Below, one piece after another: positions 57,630-64,000 of a DNA stretch of 64,000 bases. The notes beneath the pieces were generated by a model. It saw only the letters and a list, made by a program, of their open reading frames with translations, made no database searches and had not been told where the DNA came from. Positions within the stretch are counted from its first letter, which is position 1; each line of letters starts with the position of its first letter. The stretch is from Anastatus disparis (taxonomy: Eukaryota > Arthropoda > Insecta > Hymenoptera > Eupelmidae), in the NCBI GenBank assembly GCA_017163975.1, contig JAFFSR010000090.1:255501-319500 (forward strand), in the 5' to 3' direction. A program made the translations under genes and the position numbers.

Positions 57630-58830
57630 GAACGGGGTATTAATAGAACGAGGTATAGTTAAAAACGGTATTGATTTTGAAAATTTAAAAATATCCGTTT
57701 CGCAATCTGGCATTGAAATAAGAGGTATTAGACTCCATTCTAACTTTTAAAGCTTAAACTTGATAGCCTGTTACAAATCGCCTCACATTCATCCTTCTCT
57801 AAGTACCTGGAACAAAATTATAAGTAATGAGTTCATCAGTAATGAACCATGCTTGCTAGTTAGTGATTTTAATTCACATCACCTAAACTGGAATTGTGAT
57901 CACAGTGATAAAAATACCAGATTTCTCTTATTAGCACTCGATTCAAACAAACTTATTTTACATACCAACAAATCTTTTACCCATTTAGACGTCGCCAGGA
58001 AGAAAAAACCCAATATTGATATCATCATCTCTACTTCCAGCATGACTGATCGTATTGATTGTCAGGTTTTTGATGATTCTCATTAGTTTGCTCGTTGACT
58101 TCGAAAAATCTACATATCATAGATCAACTTTCAAATTGCATTCTAAGAAAACAAATAAGGTTGAAATCTGTAACACACTAGATAAATTATTCTACAAATT
58201 CTATGAATCGAAATATTTCAATACTTCAACTATAGATAAATCTGGATCTGGATTCAACAAGTTAAAACAGTTGTCATTGCCAGTACTCCATCGAAAAAGA
58301 AAGTACCAGATACATGTCATCGTAATCCTGTCCCGTGATGGGACAATGAGTGTGATAAACTCAAAAGATTACGTAAAGCGAACTATAAAAAATGGGGGTT
58401 TTCAGGATTACAGCAGGATTACTTAAAATATATTGAATGTGAAAAATTTTATGGAAAACTTTCAAGAAAAAGAAAATAAACTGTTTTAGAAAATTCACTG
58501 AAAGTATAGATTTTAAAACTAATACTAAATATGTTCGAAAACCAAATTAAAATATTCAAAAACAAATGGGTTAAGATTGTTTCCCAGAGTCATGATAAAT
58601 ATCTTCATAAAACACAGGTAGAAACAGTTATAAATAAAATTGCTCCTTATACGACTCCTGCTAACTCTTCCAAATACATAGTGAATAGTACAAATTCTAC
58701 AGATTCATTTTTTGACATACCCTTCGACTTTCTTGAATTTAATACGGCACTCTAATCAAAGAACAAACATTTAGGCTGCGAACCCGATGGGATCGACTAC
58801 TACACTCTCTTAAACATCCTATATTATATT
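57630..58830 (+). pseudogene. LINE B fragment: endonuclease and start of RT
   Basis: 57760-58086 reads CYKSPHIHPSLSTW, LVSDFNSHHLNWNC, LDSNKLILHTNK and KPNIDIIIST: an APE-type LINE endonuclease with the SDFN and C-terminal blocks, whose role is target nicking. Further pieces at 58055-58426 and 58531-58755 cover the linker up to DSFFDIPFDFLEFNTAL, then a stop and CEPDGIDYYTLL, the first RT block. The sequence stops there at about 58830; RT catalytic motifs are missing. Frameshifts separate the pieces. It differs from LINE A in sequence and strand, so it is a second family (Jockey/R1-like style). Confidence 0.78.
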
Positions 58831-58909
58831 AAAGTGAAACCATTCTTTTTTCCGTTTCTTCGGTTCTCCTCATTAAATGTGTCTAATCTTTTAGTAATAG
58901 GAGTAGCAA
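58831..58909. other. Junction of LINE fragment and minisatellite
   Basis: Short sequence without recognised features. Confidence 0.3.
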
Positions 58910-60300
58910 TTTTTTATTGGGCCCTATATAATTAGTCCTCATTAGTTATAAGTATCTTTTTGGGCCATACTTTTTTGGGTCTTATATTTTTTGGGTCAAA
59001 TATTTTTTTAGTCTCTATACTTTTTTGGGCTTTGTATTTTTTTGGACCTTATATTTTCTTGCGCCCTATATTTTTTTGGGGTCAATATTTTTTTGGTCTC
59101 TATATTTTTTCGGGCTTTATATTTTCTTGCGCCCTATATTTTTTGGGCCCAATATTTTTTTTTAATTTCTATTTTTTTGGGTTCTATAATTTTTTTGGGT
59201 CCTATATTTTATTTAGCTTTATATTTTTCTGGGCCCTATATTTTTTTGGGCCCAATATTTTTCTGGGCTCTATATTTTTTGGGACTTATATTTTCTTGGG
59301 CCCTATTTCTTTTTGGACTCAATATTTTTTTGGTCTCTATATATTTTGGGCCCTATATTTTTTTCGGCTTTATATTTTCTTATGCTTTATATTTTTTGGG
59401 TCCAATATTTTTTCGATTCCTATGAATTATTGGGCTCTATATTTTTTTAAGCCCAATATTTTTTTGGGTTCAATATTTTTTCGAAGTTAATATTTTCTTG
59501 GGTTTTATAATTTTTTTGGTTATTATATTTTATTTAGCTCTATTTTTCTGGGCCTTATACTTTTCGGGCTCTACTTTTTTGAGTCCTATTTTCTTTGGGC
59601 CTTATATTGTCTTGGGTTCTAATTTTTTTGGGATAAATATTTTTTCGATTCTTATATATTCTCTGGCTCTATATTTTTTTGGCCCCAATATTTTTTTGAA
59701 ATTCATATTTTCATGGGTTCTATAATTTTTTTGGGTCCTATATTTTATTTAGCTTTATATTTCACTGGGCCTTATATTTTTTAGGCTCTACATTTTTTTG
59801 AGTCTCATTTTTTTTGGGCCTTATTTTTTCCGGCCTCTTATTTCTTATCTTCTATATTTTTTTGGTCCCATATTCCTCTAGGCCTTATATTTTTTTTAAC
59901 CTACTTTTTTCGAGTCCTATTTTCTTTGGGCCTCATTTTTTTGGGTCATTTACTTTTCTGGGTCTAATTTTTTTCAACTTTTTTTTTTGGTTTATATTTT
60001 TTTGGGCGCAATATTTTTTTTATCATTATATTTTCTTGGTATCTATATTTATTTGGACCCAATATTTGTCTGATTCTTTTAATTTCTTGGGCCCGGTATT
60101 TTTTTGATTCTTATATTTACTTAGGCTCTATATTTTTTTGATTCTTATATTTTCTTAGGCTCTATATTTTTTCGGGCCAAATATTTTTTTTATTCTTATG
60201 TATTCTTGGCTCTATATTTTTTTTAGCCCAATATTTTTTTGAAACATATTTTTTTGGGCCTAATATTTTTTTTATCATTATATTTTCTTGGTCTCTATAT
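58910..60300 (+). repeat. T-rich GGGCC minisatellite, about 60 units
   Basis: Units of roughly 18-25 bp on the plus strand follow the pattern GGG(C/T)(C/T)(C/T)TATATTTTTTT, with variants GGGCCCAATATTTTT, GGGTTCTATAAT and GGCTTTATATTTTC. Its strand asymmetry is strong: T and G dominate one strand. Long open frames in more than one frame (58960-59490; 59042-59425; 59498-59725; 59814-60107) encode FFGPYIF-type repeats and reflect the low A content rather than a gene. Confidence 0.88.
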
Positions 60301-60307
60301 TTTTTTT

Positions 60308-60515
60308 TTTTTTTTTTTAGTTATATCCACGGGCATTACTGCCCTTTTTAACACATAGAAATTCATTTTTAAAACAACACAATTTGACGTATTATTTAAC
60401 GTGGTGTCAGCCCACGGCAGAGCAGCGAAAAAGCGACCAGACGGGGAATCGATCCCGCGCCAACGGGAATACGAGTCTTGCGCCTTAGCCACTACACCAC
60501 TGAACTCTACAACTC
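60308..60515 (-). mobile_element. SINE family B, copy 3 with a different 3' end
   Basis: The minus strand starts GTAGAGTTCAGTGGTGTAGTGGCTAAGGCG (A box region), then GCGGGATCGATTCCCC (B box region) and the body to AAATAATACGTCA. From there it differs from copy 1: ATGAATTTCTATGTG, the hairpin GGGCAGTAATGCCC, GTGGATATAACT and an A-tail. The minus frame at 60295 is not a gene. Confidence 0.85.
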
Positions 60516-60559
60516 TATTTGGGCTCTAAATTCTGCCATAATAAACTAAATTTAACTGA

Positions 60560-60925
60560 ATTTTCAATAATGTTCATACGGCTTCCATGTCGTACAATTA
60601 ATAATGTTTCCTGAAATCTCCTGATACAATTACAGTTTTACCACCGAAAGGTTGGTTCACATCGCATAAATCTTAAAAAAGACGATCAACTGCTTCAAAA
60701 GCAAATTTTGAAGTCATGGAAATTTAATCCCAAATAATTATTTGTGTTCCCTTTTTTGCCTTCTGCAGAATGAGGCTTAACATTACGAGTTGTACAATCT
60801 GTTATATTCGCTAGTTTAAATGTTGTATGCACAGTTTTTCCATCGACTAATGAATTCGCTGCTATAGCTGTCCAAGCTACACATAAATAATGTATAGTAT
60901 GATATTTAAAATAAACTATTAACAC
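60560..60925 (-). pseudogene. Helitron helicase, motifs Ia to III
   Basis: CVAWTAIAANSLVDGKTVHTTFKL follows the Walker A piece in another frame. Then come an MTSKFAFEAVDRLF block (after the Walker B region), NQPFGGKTVIVSGDFR (motif III type) and MNIIENSVKFSLLW. Pif1-like helicases unwind DNA during rolling-circle transposition. Several frameshifts and stops. Confidence 0.8.
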
Positions 60926-61581
60926 GTTAAGTAAATAACTTTTCCACTTCCACCTGGTCCATCTATAAAAATATATTTTTCTTTACTTTGGTTGTTTAAA
61001 CTTTTTATAGTAGAGTTGAATATTTGCCTTTTTTTATCATTTAAAGAATTTATTTTTATTTCTAATTCATTAAGAATATTATTATTATTATGACTTAAAA
61101 TTGTTTGATTATCTTCTTTTATAAATTTGCTTATGTTAGGCAAATTAAAATCGTTTAAAGAAAATCCATTGACTTGTAAATTATTTTTAATAACATTCAA
61201 TGCAAGATTTTCACCTATATTTTTTTTGTATTTAGGATAGTATAACTTATCTTTATATTTTTCATATAAATCTCGTGAATTTATAGAATTATGAAAAACA
61301 TAAATGAAAGCAAATAATTCATAGAGAATATAAAGGGATTCTGTTAAAGATGCTTCTTCCAAACATCTATCCCATTCTTCATCTTCATTAATTGATTGTT
61401 TTGCCTTCGCTGCCTCATAAAACAAATTATACATCACATCATAAACAGTACGCAAAGCTTCAAAATATGTAGCTCCTTTGACATGGAATAGTAATAACCT
61501 AATAAAATAACGTTCTCTATCTTTCGGACTTACTAAGTACATTCTACTAAGTATTGGTTTTCTTTTTTTTTTTTCTTTCAT
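60919..61581 (-). pseudogene. Helitron helicase N-terminal part with Walker A
   Basis: 220 codons: ILSRMYLVSPKDRERYFIRLLLFHVKGATYFEALRTV (the block linking Rep and helicase in Helitrons), EEWDRCLEEA, then FIDGPGGSGK at the end, the Walker A ATP-binding loop. It retains GPGGSGK, but the residue after K is V instead of T. The frame stops shortly after. Confidence 0.88.
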
Positions 61582-61750
61582 TCCACTTTTTCAGTTTTTC
61601 ATCAAATGTATAAAAATTTGGTATTTCTGAATACAAGTAATTTCGTGCTTCGAAATCTTCTCTATTCAATTCAAAATATGCTGTTAATGTTGTTCCCACA
61701 TTTTTTTGCATGATCATTTCTTCTTTTCCTTCTTTAAAATAGTATATTAT
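61547..61750 (-). pseudogene. Helitron linker between Rep and helicase
   Basis: IIYYFKEGKEEM...VGTTLTAYFELNREDFEARNYLYSEIPNFYTF...KKWNERKK is the standard Helitron segment before the SRMYLVSP block. An A-rich run shifts the frame near 61565. The upstream part of the longer frame (to 61876) is translation of an inserted hairpin. Confidence 0.82.
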
Positions 61751-61864
61751 GCGCCAAGAGGAAAAAGTATGCTGTTCGCTCCCGCGTATAGTTGTCGCCC
61801 GAGCGTAGCGAGGACGACACTTACGCGGTGGCGAGGAGCATACTTTTTCCTCGAGTGCAATATA
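61742..61864. mobile_element. GC-rich hairpin MITE inside the Helitron
   Basis: GAGGAAAAAGTATGCTGTTCG and its inverted partner GGAGCATACTTTTTCCTC form stems of about 42 bp around GAGCGTAGCG. The flanks TATATTATGCGCC and GAGTGCAATATA extend the symmetry. Clearly GC-richer than the Helitron. Confidence 0.78.
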
Positions 61865-62640
61865 CATTTTTTTCACATCCTTAGCCTGAAGTTCGTTTGA
61901 AAAATAATGAAATTACATATATTTATGAGATAATACATTTTTTACAAAATACATTTTTATTCAACATAAATACATTTTTCAGGATTATTTTGATTACAAA
62001 ATATATATTTATTTATATAAATATATTTTTCAATTTAACGTTAAACAATTATTCGTGATATTTATTATCTGTTTTGTTATTACAATTATTTATTATTAAA
62101 TTGTGAATTTTACAATTAGAAAATGATACACATGTTTTTTGTTCATTTAAACTGTCAATATTATTTTTAATACTTATTTTTCTCAGAGTTTTGTTTTTCA
62201 AAATTAGTTTTGTAATTTTTATTTAAGAAGAGGTGAGGTCGAAATGTAATTGCGTGATTGACGCAATTTTAACATAATCCAGATTCATTAACAAGTTTTT
62301 TGAGATTGTAGCTAAACTATATTAATTATTGAATGTAAATAATATTTATTGATGAGAGACAACTTTTAATAAAAATATTTTAAGTATATTGTAAAAATGC
62401 TAACGCAAACTCTTCAACGCTACGTATCTCTAACAGTTTACATCGTTCACAAGAGTATAGTTGCGTACATATGAGAATCATGGAATATGAAACGCGCATG
62501 CGCATGCTTATAAAACCGACGACTGAACACAGTACTTTTTGCTCTGTCCAGAGGGGAATAAGTACGAACTTAAAGCTGGGGGATGTGAAAAAATACGTTT
62601 TGTTGATTTTCCTCATGAACGCTTAGACGTTTTATAGTAT
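61865..62640. other. Insertion interrupting the Helitron coding region
   Basis: Lies between PPQAMHRL and YYFKEGKEEM, which should be only a few dozen codons apart. TTTTTTCACATCC (61868) and GGATGTGAAAAAA (62581) are inverted near its edges and may be its termini. It contains GCGCATGCGCATGC and a TATAAAA box at about 62500 on the plus strand. Confidence 0.5.
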
Positions 62641-62659
62641 GTGAAATAACATGTAAAGG

Positions 62660-63075
62660 ATATTATCATAATCTGTGCATAGCTTGAGGTGGACATAAAT
62701 ATCGTATATTAATATATTGTTGGGTTTCGTCATATTCATATTCAACATATTCACGATTGTCATTTTGAAAAGTGTCTTTATTTTCTGATTGAAAATCCAC
62801 ATTTACTTGATGTATTTTGGTGTATGCACAATCATGACCTTTATAACAGAATTTAAATAAATATTTAATGCATTGTACAGTAGAACAAACTTCTACGTTT
62901 ATGTATGCATTGAATTTCAATAATAAGTAAAGATTATGAGGAACAACAAATCCATTATCTGCAATTCTTTCTGTAAATTTATTTTTGAATATCAAAACGA
63001 TAAATGATAAATTTGGAATATCAAATTTATCATTTTTATCTAAGAGTAAGAACATATGCATATGCGGTATTCCTC
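62660..63075 (-). pseudogene. Helitron Rep nuclease, HUH and tyrosine region
   Basis: GIPHMHMF (about 63072-63052) holds the His-x-His metal site of HUH nucleases, which nick and join single-stranded DNA ends. VVPHNLYLLLKFNAYINVEVCSTVQCIKYLFKFCYKGHD follows. The YxxxY tyrosine pair expected in Helitrons reads Y-LFK-F here, so the second Tyr appears changed to Phe. A stop (TAA) precedes GIPHMHMF. The frame ends YLCPPQAMHRL, then a stop. Confidence 0.88.
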
Positions 63076-63079
63076 GTTT

Positions 63080-63307
63080 TTAAAATTCAATTACATAACT
63101 ATATGCAATACATTTTCCTAATATTTCCTTTTTTATTACTAAATTTTTTAATTCTTCTACTTTTTGATAAAATACTTTTGTTATAATATCTCGTCTATTT
63201 ATTGCATTTTCATAAATTTCCAAGTTTTCACTTATTTCTTTCCAATGTGGGTTACAGGTCATAGTTACAAAAAGGTCAGGTTGACCAAGATAGTTTACAA
63301 GTGTCAT
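63080..63307 (-). pseudogene. Helitron Rep N-terminal block
   Basis: GQPDLFVTMTCNPHWKEI is the characteristic first motif of the Helitron Rep domain. The frame continues to YSYVIEF and a stop, then the HUH piece in the same frame (one TAA away). Confidence 0.88.
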
Positions 63308-63382
63308 TGAGTCAATGTAATTTTGTTTTCAAAATCGTGACTTCCTGTAAAGTTTGACGGTAATATTACCATTTTCCAATTT

Positions 63383-63973
63383 TTAAAGAATCAAATTTTT
63401 TTTGTTATGTAAATAGTCTATAACACCTTTGTAACAATCACTTCTTAATACGTTTTGGTTTTTTCGTATAAAATATAATCTGGAGGTTTCAACTTTTTCA
63501 AACGCATCAACGATGAACTGTTGAGATAATTTTCCCAAATTAAGGAATGGATTGAATTCATTTCTAACACTAAATCTATAATTATAAAATTTCATATTTG
63601 AAATATTAGATTTTCCAAATTTACTTTTCATATTTGGCATCCATTCAAAACCACCATTAGAATGAATGAGCGGATTTGTCATAGGATCTGTATGCTTGCT
63701 AATTGTCGGTATACTAATAAGTTTATCATACTTAAAGTAAATGACAATATCACGTTCAATAGGAGGAAGATTGTCTTCTCCAACATATATTATTGCAACT
63801 TCATTACAGGTAGGTAAATTATATCTATTTTTATCCAAATTATTATTGCGGACAATAGACATACTAACAGTTTTTGGAGGACAATAGATTTTTACACATC
63901 GTTGTAGTTCTTTTTCTTCTACTTTATGCATCATTTTATAGGCTTTAGCATAAGGGTTAATGTCTCCTATCAA
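63383..63973 (-). pseudogene. Helitron N-terminal (Helitron_like_N) region
   Basis: 196 codons: NPYAKAYKMMH, GGFEWMPNMKSKFG, then MKFYNYRFSVRNEFNPFLNLGKLSQQFIVDAFEKVETSRLYFIRKNQ (read in parts), the conserved region before the Rep nuclease in animal Helitrons. A frameshift lies between this piece and the one at 63307. Confidence 0.88.
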
Positions 63974-64000
63974 AATATCTAAATGTTTTAATAATGTTTA

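Larger units (their letters stand above)
60540..64000 (-). mobile_element. Helitron (rolling-circle transposon), decayed, incomplete
   Basis: From 64000 down the minus strand carries a Helitron N-terminal region, a Rep (HUH) nuclease and a Pif1-type helicase. It ends at about 60540 in the helicase (HGSRMNIIENSV-KFSLLWQN), so the C-terminus and 3' end are missing. The 5' end is beyond the window. Coding is interrupted by frameshifts, stops and a 780-bp insertion. Confidence 0.9.

Noticed and set aside
58960..60107. Phe/Gly/Trp-rich frames that look like membrane proteins
   Set aside because: They are a reading of the T-rich minisatellite, occur in more than one frame, and lack any non-repeat domain.
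1..64000. CRISPR arrays, bacterial operons, rRNA or intact tRNA genes
   Set aside because: None seen. Repeats are tandem without unique spacers, and the coding style is that of animal transposons and a spliced gene.

Overview
The window is a transposon-dense, AT-rich stretch of an animal nuclear genome. An insect is the best fit, because it holds insect-type LINEs, Tc1-like, Helitron and tRNA-derived SINE families together with one short intron-containing gene. No bacterial or organellar feature was seen. Nearly everything outside about 2 kb of the gene is mobile-element DNA, often nested, and many pieces are large inverted repeats (foldback-like).

Layout. 1-8850: a Tc1-like transposase pseudogene split by an 8.5-kb foldback-like element. 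That element has two inverted arms of about 163-bp tandem repeats and sits between perfect 8-bp target duplications. 9.0-11.5 kb: a gag-like retroelement remnant, a TTAA-flanked MITE and dispersed repeats. 11.9-17.5 kb: microsatellites, GC-richer inverted repeats, SINE family A (first copy with a 15-bp target duplication) and a roughly 160-bp satellite. 19.1-21.7 kb: a TTAA palindromic MITE and a nested inverted-repeat element with roughly 30-bp tandem repeats in its arms. 22.5 kb: a second SINE-A copy. 23.3-28.1 kb: a complete DNA-transposon copy (8-bp target duplication) with a decayed DDE-type transposase gene and an inverted duplication of its own 3' end. 28.4-30.1 kb: four exons that read as an R3H-domain gene of the R3HCC1/R3HCC1L type, the only convincing host gene. 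30-35 kb: tandem-repeat elements, a GAAnnTTC-rich duplicated array, and an unrecognised reading frame on the minus strand (33.2-33.75 kb). 35-38.8 kb: a minus-strand LINE with ORF1 zinc motifs, endonuclease and reverse transcriptase, followed by a SINE-A copy. 39.5-50.5 kb: several large inverted-repeat elements with MITEs nested inside and the first SINE-B copy. 51.9-55.3 kb: a second, oppositely oriented copy of the DDE transposon. 55.4-57.5 kb: palindromic MITEs. 57.6-58.8 kb: a LINE fragment of a second family. 58.9-60.3 kb: a T-rich GGGCC minisatellite. 60.3-64.0 kb: another SINE-B copy and a minus-strand Helitron with Rep and helicase, running off the window.

The insertions give a partial order of events: Tc1 before the foldback element; the large inverted-repeat element at 45.8-50.5 kb before the MITEs and SINE within it; the Helitron before the hairpin element inside its coding region. 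All transposase, gag, RT and helicase genes seen here carry stops or frameshifts, so none looks autonomous as it stands. Positions of diffuse repeats are by-eye estimates.
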